Source: Micrococcales bacterium (GTDB taxonomy: Bacteria; Actinomycetota; Actinomycetes; Actinomycetales; Microbacteriaceae). Taken from it: a stretch of 19,207 bases of DNA. Both the position numbers and the translations under genes were made by a program. Under the pieces are notes generated by a model, which was not told where the DNA came from, made no database searches, and saw only the letters and a program-made list of their open reading frames with translations. Positions within the stretch are counted from its first letter, which is position 1; every line of letters begins with the position of its first letter. Location of the stretch: assembly GCA_947448975.1 (NCBI GenBank), contig CANFPR010000004.1, forward strand, positions 1-19,207. The letters are read 5' to 3'. This document shows, piece by piece, positions 1-6,977 of this stretch.

Positions 1-1
1 A

Positions 2-688
2 CCGCGCATCGCGATGCTGGGGCGCATGCATCCGGCAACTGAGTTTTTTCCGATCAGCACGCTGGTTATTCCGAGACTGCTTGCTGAGGCTATCTGGAAT
101 GCCGGCGGCGAACCTCTGACCTTGCTTCCAACACAAGACACCGACTGGAACGCACGCTTGGCGGGTTGCCAGGGAGTTCTAATGCCCGGTGGAGCAGACA
201 TCAACCCCGCGCTTTACGGGCAGACAACTACCAGCGATGAGGTCTACGGCATCGACGACCTGCAAGATGCGGCAGACCTGAGCTTGACGCGTTGGGCATT
301 AGACGCCGGCGTTCCATTTCTTGCGATCTGCCGAGGCTTTCAAATGGTGAACGTTGCAACCGGAGGCACATTGGTGCAGCACATGGTGCCCGACCACCGC
401 GATGTTATGCAAGAAATTCTGATTGAGTCAGACATCGACCGTCTTGGCCTCTCAAGCGATCGACTTCTTTCTTCTTGCTACCATCACCAGTCGGTTGACA
501 AGCTAGGTGAAGGTTTGCGGGTGATTGCAACGAGTGAGCTAGGCCACCCTGAGGCGTTCGCCATCGACAACGGGCACTGGGCCTATGGCGTTCAGTGGCA
601 TCCCGAGCACACGGCTCACGCAGATGGCCATCAGGCAGAGATTTTTACTCGATTTGTGAGCGAAGCGGCTGCCGCGAAGCCTATTTAG
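2..688 (+). CDS. puuD: Gamma-glutamyl-gamma-aminobutyrate hydrolase family protein (peptidase C26), 5' partial
   Basis: Class I glutamine-amidotransferase-like hydrolase. Members of this family (PuuD) cleave gamma-glutamyl-GABA to glutamate and GABA in putrescine breakdown, in the cytosol. Counting from the first in-frame ATG (14), the nucleophile is Cys106 in AICRGFQ, and His196 and Glu198 of the triad lie in GVQWHPEH. PGGADINPALYG (58-69) matches the conserved oxyanion/substrate segment. Family proteins usually begin a few residues before the 'PRIAML' strand seen here. The frame is open to the window edge and the ATG at 14 has no visible ribosome-binding site, so the true start is probably just outside the window. 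The 3' end overlaps the convergent marR gene by 8 nt. The family is certain. The exact substrate is inferred, since other C26 enzymes act on different gamma-glutamyl compounds. Confidence 0.85.
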   Translation, partial: PRIAMLGRMHPATEFFPISTLVIPRLLAEAIWNAGGEPLTLLPTQDTDWNARLAGCQGVLMPGGADINPALYGQTTTSDEVYGIDDLQDAADLSLTRWALDAGVPFLAICRGFQMVNVATGGTLVQHMVPDHRDVMQEILIESDIDRLGLSSDRLLSSCYHHQSVDKLGEGLRVIATSELGHPEAFAIDNGHWAYGVQWHPEHTAHADGHQAEIFTRFVSEAAAAKPI

Positions 689-1178
689 GTTCGAGGTGCA
701 CGGTAATTTCGCGAAGGTGAAGCGCCACTTCGTTGATTGATTCGGTGGCAAGCGTCTCGACCACGAATTGTTCCTCATGGTTGAACTCCGGAAAGAGAAT
801 GTCCATCATCTTGCGACCAGCAGGGGTCAACTGAACCAGCACCAATCGACCGTCGGCCTTGCTTTTTGTTCGCTTTAGAAGTCCGCGACCTTCGAGCGTA
901 CCGAGCACACCAGTAAGTGTGGCTTTTGAAAAGCCACCTTCGTCGGCGATTTGTCGAGTTTCAATGGGTTCCCAAATCCAAACAATCCAGAGCACCACGA
1001 AGGCCGTCCACGATAGATCGTGTTTTGCGAGCACAGTGCGCTCAAGGTGATTTCTCACGGCCGTTGCCGCTCTAAACAGATTGGAGGTCACCGTCATCGC
1101 GGCAAAATCGATTGACTTGTCGGCGAGACGGATTTTAACTTGGCGCTCTGTTTCGCTGAGTGTATGCGCACCTGCCAT
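681..1178 (-). CDS. MarR-family winged-helix transcriptional regulator
   Basis: A 165-residue protein of typical MarR length. A winged helix-turn-helix is visible around residues 72-120: IETRQIADEGGFSKATLTG forms the helix-turn-helix, and KSKADGRLVLVQLTPAG forms the wing, with the D-G-R wing motif of the family. Flanking helices (residues 25-60 and 125-160) would form the dimer interface. The start is well supported: AGGAG lies 5 nt upstream of the ATG. MarR proteins usually bind palindromes in their own divergent promoter and release on binding small anions or phenolics or on oxidation. Here the gene is divergent from aspA, and a perfect 7-4-7 inverted repeat lies between them. Aspartase and/or itself are therefore likely targets (inference). 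The ligand cannot be told from sequence. The 3' end overlaps the upstream convergent hydrolase by 8 nt. Confidence 0.88.
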   Translation of the reverse strand: MAGAHTLSETERQVKIRLADKSIDFAAMTVTSNLFRAATAVRNHLERTVLAKHDLSWTAFVVLWIVWIWEPIETRQIADEGGFSKATLTGVLGTLEGRGLLKRTKSKADGRLVLVQLTPAGRKMMDILFPEFNHEEQFVVETLATESINEVALHLREITVHLEPK

Positions 1179-1241
1179 TTGTGCTCCTATCCTTTGGTCG
1201 AGTACAACACACGCAGGTAATCATTTAGTCCCGAATGAATA

Positions 1242-1259
1242 ACGTTTGGTCACAAACGT
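1242..1259. promoter_or_regulatory. Perfect 7-4-7 inverted repeat, candidate MarR operator
   Basis: ACGTTTG, spacer GTCA, CAAACGT: a perfect 18-bp dyad in the 102-bp divergent region between marR and aspA, ending 21 nt before the aspA ATG. Its size and symmetry fit operators of MarR dimers. It covers a weak -35-like TTGGTC (1246-1251) placed 17 bp ahead of a -10-like hexamer at 1269-1274, so a bound dimer would block aspA transcription. Binding by the adjacent MarR protein is inferred from position. Confidence 0.55.
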
Positions 1260-1268
1260 CTTAAGTGG

Positions 1269-1274
1269 CAGACT
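1269..1274 (+). promoter_or_regulatory. Candidate aspA -10 element (leaderless start)
   Basis: CAGACT lies 6 nt before the aspA ATG (1281), at the spacing expected if transcription begins at the ATG itself. A weak -35-like TTGGTC sits 17 bp upstream, inside the inverted repeat. There is no Shine-Dalgarno sequence before the ATG. The first base departs from TANNNT, so the match is modest. Confidence 0.35.
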
Positions 1275-1280
1275 GAAGCC

Positions 1281-2681
1281 ATGTCAGCAATGAGGCTAGA
1301 ACATGATCTTCTCGGCGATTTCGAGATACCGCAGGTTGCCTACTGGGGAGTACACACCGCGCGGGCCGCGCAAAATTTTCCAATATCTGGCATTCCCATT
1401 GGGCACTACCGCTCGTTGATTCGTGCGCTGGCCATGGTGAAACAGGCGGCCGCCGAGGCAAATCTCACAGTTGGGGCGCTCGACCCGCAAATATGCGAGG
1501 CCATAGTCAAGGCCTGCCACGAGGTGGCCGAAGGGCAGTTCGATTCGCAGTTCATAGTCGATGCCATCCAAGGTGGTGCCGGCACGAGCACCAACATGAA
1601 CGCCAACGAGGTAATAGCAAACCGAGCGCTCGAACATCTCGGTCGTGAGCGCGGAGATTACGAGTACTGCCACCCGCTCAATCACGTAAATATGTCGCAG
1701 TCGACCAACGATGTTTACCCAACGGCGCTCAAGGTTGCGCTAATACTCGAGTTGCGCGAACTGATTAGGGCCATGGCACACCTGCGCGAAGCGTTTGAGG
1801 GCAAGGCATCCGAGTTTAAAGACGTGATCAAGATGGGTCGCACGCAACTTCAAGACGCCGTGCCCATGACCCTGGGCATGGAGTTCGCTAGCTTTGCGCG
1901 CATGACCATGGAAGACGACCAGCGCTTGCGCGAGGTGATTCCGCTGCTCAGCGAGATCAACCTAGGGGGCACGGCAATTGGCACGCAGCTGAATGCTCCT
2001 ATGGGTTATGCAAAACTCGCCTGCGAGAATCTCAGCCGAATAAGCGGAATCGATTTTGTGGTTGCCGAAGACATGGTTGAAGCCACCCAGGATGCCGGGG
2101 TGTTCGTAACGGTTTCTGGTGTGCTCAAGCGAGTAGCCGTAAAACTGAGCAAAACCTCACACGACCTCAGGTTGCTCTCGAGCGGGCCTCGCGCAGGTTT
2201 GGGCGAAATCAACCTACCTGCCCGCCAAGCAGGCTCGTCGATCATGCCGGGCAAGGTTAACCCGGTGATTCCCGAAGTGGTCAACCAGATAGCGTTCGCG
2301 GTTATTGGTTACGACATGACAATCACGATGGCTGCAGAATCTGGGCAACTTCAACTAAATGCTTTCGAGCCGATAATGTGCCGTGCACTCATGATGGGCA
2401 TCACTCAACTTCGCCAAGGGTGCATTGTGCTTGCCGATCACTGCGTTTCGGGCATCACCGCTAACACCGAAAAGTTGCGCCGGGATGTTGAGAACTCGAT
2501 CGGCTTGGTAACCGCGCTGTCGCCGCGCTTAGGTTACGAAAACGCCACCGCCGTGGCACAGAAAGCCCAAAGCGAAGGTAAGACTGTGCGCCAGGTAGTG
2601 GTGGAGGTGGCTCTAATGACAGAAACCGAGTTCGACGCAATCTTGGGTGACGTCGAAAAGCTAGTTAGACCAAACGGCTAA
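1281..2681 (+). CDS. aspA: Aspartate ammonia-lyase (aspartase)
   Basis: Cytosolic homotetrameric enzyme that reversibly deaminates L-aspartate to fumarate and ammonia. It is 466 residues, the normal length. Conserved blocks of the aspartase/fumarase superfamily are present: GGAGTSTNMNANEVIAN (98-114), SQSTNDVYPTA (139-149) and the mobile signature loop GSSIMPGKVNP (318-328) with catalytic base Ser319. GGAGTSTNMNAN and the N-terminal EHDLLG...NFPISG blocks follow aspartase rather than fumarase C, so the aspartase call is firm. No Shine-Dalgarno is visible. A second ATG (1290, giving MRLEHDLLG) would match family N-termini equally well, but 1281 fits a leaderless start behind the -10-like hexamer at 1269. 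The gene is divergent from marR, which probably controls it. The stop overlaps the convergent copC-like gene by 4 nt. Confidence 0.93.
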   Translation: MSAMRLEHDLLGDFEIPQVAYWGVHTARAAQNFPISGIPIGHYRSLIRALAMVKQAAAEANLTVGALDPQICEAIVKACHEVAEGQFDSQFIVDAIQGGAGTSTNMNANEVIANRALEHLGRERGDYEYCHPLNHVNMSQSTNDVYPTALKVALILELRELIRAMAHLREAFEGKASEFKDVIKMGRTQLQDAVPMTLGMEFASFARMTMEDDQRLREVIPLLSEINLGGTAIGTQLNAPMGYAKLACENLSRISGIDFVVAEDMVEATQDAGVFVTVSGVLKRVAVKLSKTSHDLRLLSSGPRAGLGEINLPARQAGSSIMPGKVNPVIPEVVNQIAFAVIGYDMTITMAAESGQLQLNAFEPIMCRALMMGITQLRQGCIVLADHCVSGITANTEKLRRDVENSIGLVTALSPRLGYENATAVAQKAQSEGKTVRQVVVEVALMTETEFDAILGDVEKLVRPNG

Positions 2682-3331
2682 GCGTTAGGTTTCTGTCGGG
2701 CGATTTTCTCGGCCACTTCTTTGGCTTCGCGCTTGCGCTCCTGCGAACGAAGCATGAACGCTCCGATTACCGAGATGAACGTGATCACAACGAGCCCGCC
2801 GATCAAGCCTTCTTCGGGGGTGATCGCCAAAAGCTGCTGGCTCTTTGCCGAATCATCGGTGATTGGTAGCAGCTGGGTTTGGCCGTTTGACTCAAGAATC
2901 TGAGACTTGTCGCACTGCCCAGGGGGCTGAGATTCGTAGTTGGTGGTGTTCACCAATGTGAAGTTGAAGGTTCCTTCTACCGGGTGACCGTCGGCCGAAA
3001 CCGCGCGCCAATCCACAACATAAGTGCCCGGCAGCGAGAGTGAAACCGACTCGCTAACCAGCTTGCCGCGCACCGAGTCGATGCAACCATCGGCCCACTG
3101 CTTATTGTCTGGGCCAGATGGTCCCTGAACAGAGATAACGTTGCCGCTCTCGGCCGTTGCAAGCATTTCTTCGCCAAACAACAATGCAACTTGGATGCTG
3201 CCAGCCTCAACGGTGTCGCCAGCCGAAGGTGAGGTGCTCTCAAGGTCGGCGTGGGCCGAGGCCGAAAGTGGGTTTAGAAAAATCCCCGCAGCCACCAGTG
3301 CTGCGGATGCGAAAATGCGAATGAACTTCAT
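2678..3331 (-). CDS. CopC-like copper-binding protein with C-terminal membrane anchor
   Basis: 217-residue exported protein. Signal peptide at residues 1-26 (basic MKFIR, hydrophobic core, ASA cleavage site), so the mature chain would begin with His27. CopC proteins use this N-terminal histidine plus a second one to bind Cu(II); the expected second site is present as SADGHPVEG (His116). The CopC beta-sandwich spans about 27-127, followed by a linker and a transmembrane helix (about 175-194) with a basic, charged cytoplasmic tail (RSQERKREAKE). Cys83 and Cys140 could form a disulfide. Such actinobacterial proteins hold copper at the outer membrane face. No CopD-type permease or other copper gene is adjacent, so whether it serves uptake, resistance or cuproenzyme assembly is unknown. 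No Shine-Dalgarno is seen; a leaderless start is likely. Overlaps the aspA stop by 4 nt. Confidence 0.85.
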   Translation of the reverse strand: MKFIRIFASAALVAAGIFLNPLSASAHADLESTSPSAGDTVEAGSIQVALLFGEEMLATAESGNVISVQGPSGPDNKQWADGCIDSVRGKLVSESVSLSLPGTYVVDWRAVSADGHPVEGTFNFTLVNTTNYESQPPGQCDKSQILESNGQTQLLPITDDSAKSQQLLAITPEEGLIGGLVVITFISVIGAFMLRSQERKREAKEVAEKIARQKPNA

Positions 3332-3337
3332 GGCTTA

Positions 3338-3343
3338 AGCCTA
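3338..3343 (-). promoter_or_regulatory. Candidate copC-like gene -10 element (leaderless start)
   Basis: On the minus strand TAGGCT (TANNNT type) is separated by 6 nt, TAAGCC, from the ATG at 3331. No ribosome-binding site is present, so transcription probably begins at the ATG. The overlapping 10-bp palindrome GGCTTAAGCC (3332-3341) could be incidental or a regulator site. No convincing -35. Confidence 0.4.
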
Positions 3344-3359
3344 TCCGTCTGCGGAGAGG

Positions 3360-3365
3360 TAAAAT
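3360..3365 (+). promoter_or_regulatory. Candidate dacB promoter -10 element
   Basis: TAAAAT, one mismatch from TATAAT, lies in the 95-bp divergent region between the copC-like gene and dacB. It would give a 5' leader of about 55 nt ending in a strong Shine-Dalgarno before the GTG at 3427. No good -35 is seen, so this is a position and composition call only. Confidence 0.4.
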
Positions 3366-3415
3366 TGGGGCAGGTTGTGCGCCATCGGCCATGCATGTTG
3401 GCGAGCCTAATCTTC

Positions 3416-3421
3416 AGGGAG
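3416..3421 (+). promoter_or_regulatory. Shine-Dalgarno that fixes the dacB GTG start
   Basis: AGGGAG placed 5 nt before GTG (3427). The upstream in-frame ATG at 3391 has no such site, and the 12 extra residues it would add are not membrane-protein-like. This supports initiation at the GTG. Confidence 0.7.
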
Positions 3422-3426
3422 ATCAA

Positions 3427-4818
3427 GTGTCAGATGAAAAGCGCGGCTTTGCGTATCTAAAGCAAGTGCTGATTGGCGCAGGTAGCGGGTTACTAGCGAT
3501 TGTTGTGCTCGTTGTGCTTACCTCCTTTGGCGGATCGGTGAATCCGAACCCCTCAAACTCGAGCTCACAGACCACCTCTCAATCACAGACCCCGAGCGCT
3601 ACTCCAACCGACGGCCGCACTTGCTCGGTAAACGATTTAGCGCTCGACCCTCGCCTAGCGACTTTCTCGGGTGCAGTCATTAACGCCGCAACCGGCGAGG
3701 TGCTTTTCGACCGCAACGCGGCCGTTCCGGCAGCCACTGCCTCGGTAATGAAGGTTGTAACAGCCGCAGCCGCGCTTCAAGCTCTTGGCCCAAACTACGT
3801 AGTTGACACCAAGGTTTACGCCGACCCGGCAAACCCTGGCACGATCATCCTGCTTGGCGGTGGCGACCCAACACTTTCGTCAACGGCACCCGGCCAGCAG
3901 TCGGTTTATGCCAACGCACCCAAACTCAGCGACCTTGCTGTGAAGGTTTCGCAGTGGGCAACCGCCAACTCGGTTAAGGTGAACCAAATCGTTCTAGATT
4001 CAACGCTTTTTGCCGGCGGTGCCGCGGCATCGAAGTGGGAGTCGAGCTGGGAACGCAGCGAACAGACCCAAGGATTCATGAGTGAGGTTACCGCTCTGCA
4101 GGTAGACGGCGACCGTGCCAGCCCTTCTCGCGAGACCTCGCCGAGAAGCACAACCCCGGTGATGAACGCCGGTAGAAAGTTTAAGGCTGCTCTGGGTGCA
4201 ACCGCCACGGGCGCAACCCTGGTTGAAGGCAAACTACCCGCTGGTGCAACCGAGGTTGCCAAGGTTACCTCGCAAACCATCGATAAGTGGATCAAGCACA
4301 TGCTTTTGGTGTCAGATAACACCGAAGCCGAGTACCTTGCCCGCCTAATTGCAATCAAGCAGGGATACGACGGTTCATTTGCTTCGATTGGAATCGCAAT
4401 CAAGAAGTCACTCGCGGCGACCAACCTAGACACCTCAAACCTCATCATCAAAGATGGTTCGGGGCTTTCGGCCAACAACGCCGTGCCACCGCTGTTTATC
4501 GCCAAACTCTTTGGTTTAGTTCTCGAAGGTTTCAACGACTTCGAGGTCATCGGGCAGGGGCTTCCGGTTTCAGGTGAATCTGGTTCACTTGCCGACCGGT
4601 TCAAGGGTGCAAACCTCGATGCCGTTGGCAAGGTGCAAGCAAAGACGGGCTGGATCAAGACCGGCTACACCTTGGGCGGAATCATCAAAGCCAAGGATTC
4701 AACCAACTTGCTGTTTGCTGTGTATGCGCTCGGAAACGTCAAAGACGATGCCAAGCAGGCAATCGACGATCTAGTAACTGGTTTCTATCGCTGTGGCAAC
4801 ACTCTTTCAAATCAGTAA
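3427..4818 (+). CDS. dacB: D-alanyl-D-alanine carboxypeptidase/endopeptidase, PBP4 family (peptidase S13)
   Basis: Penicillin-binding protein that trims or hydrolyses peptidoglycan peptides outside the membrane. From the GTG start it has 463 residues: short cytoplasmic N-terminus (1-12, basic), one membrane helix or uncleaved signal anchor (about 13-34), a Ser/Thr/Gln/Pro-rich linker (about 37-62), then the catalytic domain. All three active-site motifs are visible: SVMK (Ser106-Lys109), SDN (296-298) and KTG (406-408). GDP and DGSGLS segments typical of the S13 family are also present (145-147, 343-348). The intervening insert between SxxK and SxN is the usual S13 domain. The gene has its own apparent promoter; pncA follows 45 nt later on the same strand and may be co-transcribed. 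The family call is firm. Carboxypeptidase versus endopeptidase balance cannot be read from sequence. Confidence 0.92.
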   Translation: MSDEKRGFAYLKQVLIGAGSGLLAIVVLVVLTSFGGSVNPNPSNSSSQTTSQSQTPSATPTDGRTCSVNDLALDPRLATFSGAVINAATGEVLFDRNAAVPAATASVMKVVTAAAALQALGPNYVVDTKVYADPANPGTIILLGGGDPTLSSTAPGQQSVYANAPKLSDLAVKVSQWATANSVKVNQIVLDSTLFAGGAAASKWESSWERSEQTQGFMSEVTALQVDGDRASPSRETSPRSTTPVMNAGRKFKAALGATATGATLVEGKLPAGATEVAKVTSQTIDKWIKHMLLVSDNTEAEYLARLIAIKQGYDGSFASIGIAIKKSLAATNLDTSNLIIKDGSGLSANNAVPPLFIAKLFGLVLEGFNDFEVIGQGLPVSGESGSLADRFKGANLDAVGKVQAKTGWIKTGYTLGGIIKAKDSTNLLFAVYALGNVKDDAKQAIDDLVTGFYRCGNTLSNQ

Positions 4819-4863
4819 GTTCGATTTTCGACGCCAACCAAATCATTAGGTGAGAAGGTGCAT

Positions 4864-5445
4864 GTGACTCGAGTACTTTTTGTAATCGATGTGCAGAACG
4901 ACTTCTGCGAGGGCGGGTCGCTGGGCGTTGCGGGCGGAGCGGCTGTGGCAGCCGGCATCACCGAATACATTCTAGAAAATCGTGAGCAGTACGCTGCCGT
5001 AATCGCCTCACGCGATTGGCATGACGCAGCCAGCGACAATGGCGGCCACATTGTTTGGCCACCGGCAACGCCTGACTATGTCGACACTTGGCCACCTCAC
5101 TGCATCGCCGGCACTTTTGGTGCCGAGTATCAAGCCAACCTCGACACAAGCCTCATTGACGTTCATGTTCAAAAAGGCCAAGGTAAGCCTTCGTATTCGA
5201 TCTTCGAAGGTGTTACCGCAGCAGGGGAGTCTCTCTCGACGGTGTTGCAGCGGCTGCAGGCATCTGAGGTTGATTTGGTTGGAATCGCCACCGACTACTG
5301 CGTGCTTGCCTCGGCCTTGGATGCCATGAATGCAGAGTTCAAGGTGCGCGTGCTGGCCAATCTAACCGCAGGTGTTGCCCCCGAATCATCGGCTAAGGCT
5401 TTGCAAAAACTTACCCACTCGGGTGTGACGGTCGTTGGGGCTTAA
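4864..5445 (+). CDS. pncA: Nicotinamidase (pyrazinamidase-type isochorismatase fold)
   Basis: Cytosolic hydrolase converting nicotinamide to nicotinic acid for NAD salvage. From the GTG at 4864 it has 193 residues. The catalytic triad is complete: Asp9 in VIDVQNDF, Lys104 in VQKGQG and Cys146 in GIATDYCV. The metal site is also complete: Asp51 and His53 (RDWH), His62 (GGH) and His79 (WPPHC). TPDY...WPPHC and DLVGIATDYC closely follow mycobacterial PncA, so this is nicotinamidase rather than a generic isochorismatase-like enzyme. Start choice: AAGG (4855-4858) sits 5 nt before GTG 4864, while the in-frame GTG at 4858 overlaps that ribosome site. It lies between dacB and gabD on the same strand (45- and 62-nt gaps). 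Enzymes of this type also activate pyrazinamide, a family property not tested here. Confidence 0.92.
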   Translation: MTRVLFVIDVQNDFCEGGSLGVAGGAAVAAGITEYILENREQYAAVIASRDWHDAASDNGGHIVWPPATPDYVDTWPPHCIAGTFGAEYQANLDTSLIDVHVQKGQGKPSYSIFEGVTAAGESLSTVLQRLQASEVDLVGIATDYCVLASALDAMNAEFKVRVLANLTAGVAPESSAKALQKLTHSGVTVVGA

Positions 5446-5507
5446 AGTTCGTTTCATGGCAGACTTGAAAGCAGTCGAGCCAGCAATCTCGATTAGAAAG
5501 TAAAGCA

Positions 5508-6977
5508 ATGGCGCTTAGTGAGCAAGATCTTTTGGCCAAGGTTCCAACCCAGCTATACATCAACGGCAAGTGGGTAGATGGGCACGGTGAAGGTCAAATC
5601 GAGGTCGAGGATCCGGCTACCGGAAAAACCCTACTAACCATCGCCAACGCAAATGCAGCCGACGGCCTAGCCGCACTCAGTGCAGCCGACGAAACGCAGA
5701 AGATCTGGTCGCGAGTTGCTCCTCGTGAACGTGGTGAAATTTTGCGCCGCGCATTCGAGCTTGTAAAAGAACGCTCAGAAGAATTCGCCACCCTGATCAG
5801 CCTAGAAATGGGCAAGCCAATAGCCGAAGCCAGAGGAGAAGTTGCCTACGGCAACGAGTTCTTGCGCTGGTTTAGCGAAGAAGCCGTGCGCATCAGCGGC
5901 CGATACGGAACATCACCGGAGGGAACCGGTCGTATGCTGGTCGCCCAGCGCCCGGTTGGCCCAGCATTCGCAATCACTCCTTGGAACTTTCCACTGGCAA
6001 TGGCTACGCGCAAGATTGGGCCAGCCATTGCGGCCGGTTGCACCATGGTGGTCAAGCCTGCAGAACTCACACCACTCACCACGCTGTTACTGGTGAAAAC
6101 TCTCGAAGAGGCGGGTCTTCCGGCTGGCGTGGTCAACGTGATTACCACGAGCACATCGGCAGCCACCTCGGGGCCAATCATCGCCGACCCGCGCCTACGC
6201 AAGATAACCTTCACCGGTTCAACCCAGGTTGGCCGCAAACTGCTTGAGCAGTCGGCGCAACAGGTGCTGCGCACGTCGATGGAACTTGGCGGAAACGCCC
6301 CATTCCTAGTGTTCGAAGACGCCGATGTCGAAGCTGCAGTTGCCGGTGCCATGCTCGCCAAAATGCGCAACATTGGCCAGGCATGTACGGCTGCAAACCG
6401 GTTTATCGTGCACGAATCGGTGGCCGAAGAATTCGCAAACCAGTTGGCCGCCAAGATGGGTGCGCTCAAACTCGGTAGAGGCTTGGATGCCGACACCACC
6501 TGTGGCCCCGTAATCAACGAGAAGGCGCGCGAAAACATGCAACGCCTGGTTGACGCAACAGTTGCCGAAGGTGGATCGGTCGTTGTTGGTGGCGAGGCTG
6601 GCGACGGCGACGGATACTTCTTTAAGCCAACGGTTATTCAAGGCGTAAAGCCTGGCTCAACCATTCTTCGTGAAGAAATCTTCGGGCCTATCGCGCCAAT
6701 CGTGCACTTCAAGACCGAAGAAGAGGCCATTGCGCTGGCTAACGACACCGAATATGGTCTCGTCTCCTACGCATTCACCAAAGACTTGAAGCGCGGACTT
6801 CGCCTAATCGAATCACTCGACACCGGCATGACCGGGTTGAACACAGGTTTGGTTTCAAACGCCGCTGCTCCATTTGGTGGCGTCAAGCAGTCTGGGCTCG
6901 GCCGCGAGGGCGGCTTCGAAGGCATCAACGAATACTTGGAAACCAAGTACGTTATGACGCCCGACCCGTTTCTCTAA
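5508..6977 (+). CDS. gabD: NAD(P)-dependent succinate-semialdehyde dehydrogenase
   Basis: Aldehyde dehydrogenase of 489 residues that would oxidise succinate semialdehyde to succinate, the last step of GABA breakdown, feeding the TCA cycle. Visible catalytic elements: ITPWNFP (156-162, Asn160), VVKPAE (181-186), the dinucleotide-binding FTGSTQVG (235-242), general base Glu259 in MELGGN and nucleophile Cys293 in IGQACTAANR. The C-terminal GLNTGLVSNAAAPFGGVKQSGLGREG matches GabD-type enzymes closely, which separates it from betaine or generic aldehyde dehydrogenases. Only one cysteine is in the active-site loop, so the second cysteine of the redox switch seen in some homologues is absent. A weak GAAAG lies 7-8 nt before the ATG. 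The stop overlaps convergent galK by 4 nt. A gamma-Glu-GABA hydrolase is 5 kb upstream, but no GABA transaminase is in the window. Confidence 0.88.
   Translation: MALSEQDLLAKVPTQLYINGKWVDGHGEGQIEVEDPATGKTLLTIANANAADGLAALSAADETQKIWSRVAPRERGEILRRAFELVKERSEEFATLISLEMGKPIAEARGEVAYGNEFLRWFSEEAVRISGRYGTSPEGTGRMLVAQRPVGPAFAITPWNFPLAMATRKIGPAIAAGCTMVVKPAELTPLTTLLLVKTLEEAGLPAGVVNVITTSTSAATSGPIIADPRLRKITFTGSTQVGRKLLEQSAQQVLRTSMELGGNAPFLVFEDADVEAAVAGAMLAKMRNIGQACTAANRFIVHESVAEEFANQLAAKMGALKLGRGLDADTTCGPVINEKARENMQRLVDATVAEGGSVVVGGEAGDGDGYFFKPTVIQGVKPGSTILREEIFGPIAPIVHFKTEEEAIALANDTEYGLVSYAFTKDLKRGLRLIESLDTGMTGLNTGLVSNAAAPFGGVKQSGLGREGGFEGINEYLETKYVMTPDPFL

Noticed and set aside
3332..3341. GGCTTAAGCC palindrome as an operator
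   Set aside because: Only 10 bp with no spacer and no second copy seen. It overlaps the presumed -10, so symmetry may be accidental; mentioned under the promoter only.
3391..3426. Upstream ATG start for dacB
   Set aside because: AGGGAG correctly spaced before GTG 3427 and the lack of any ribosome site before 3391 favour the GTG.
3906..4658. 250-codon open frame antisense to dacB
   Set aside because: It has no ribosome site or family motif and is rich in Ser/Arg/Leu/Pro. It mirrors the codon pattern of the well-supported dacB gene, so it is a shadow frame.
5460..5470. CAGACT/TTGAAA as a gabD promoter
   Set aside because: CAGACT is about 40 nt from the ATG with no -35 at the right distance, and TTGAAA has no good -10 17 bp downstream. 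Too weak to list as a feature.
5846..6538. 230-codon open frame antisense to gabD
   Set aside because: Low-complexity composition and no recognisable domain. gabD on the other strand is unambiguous.
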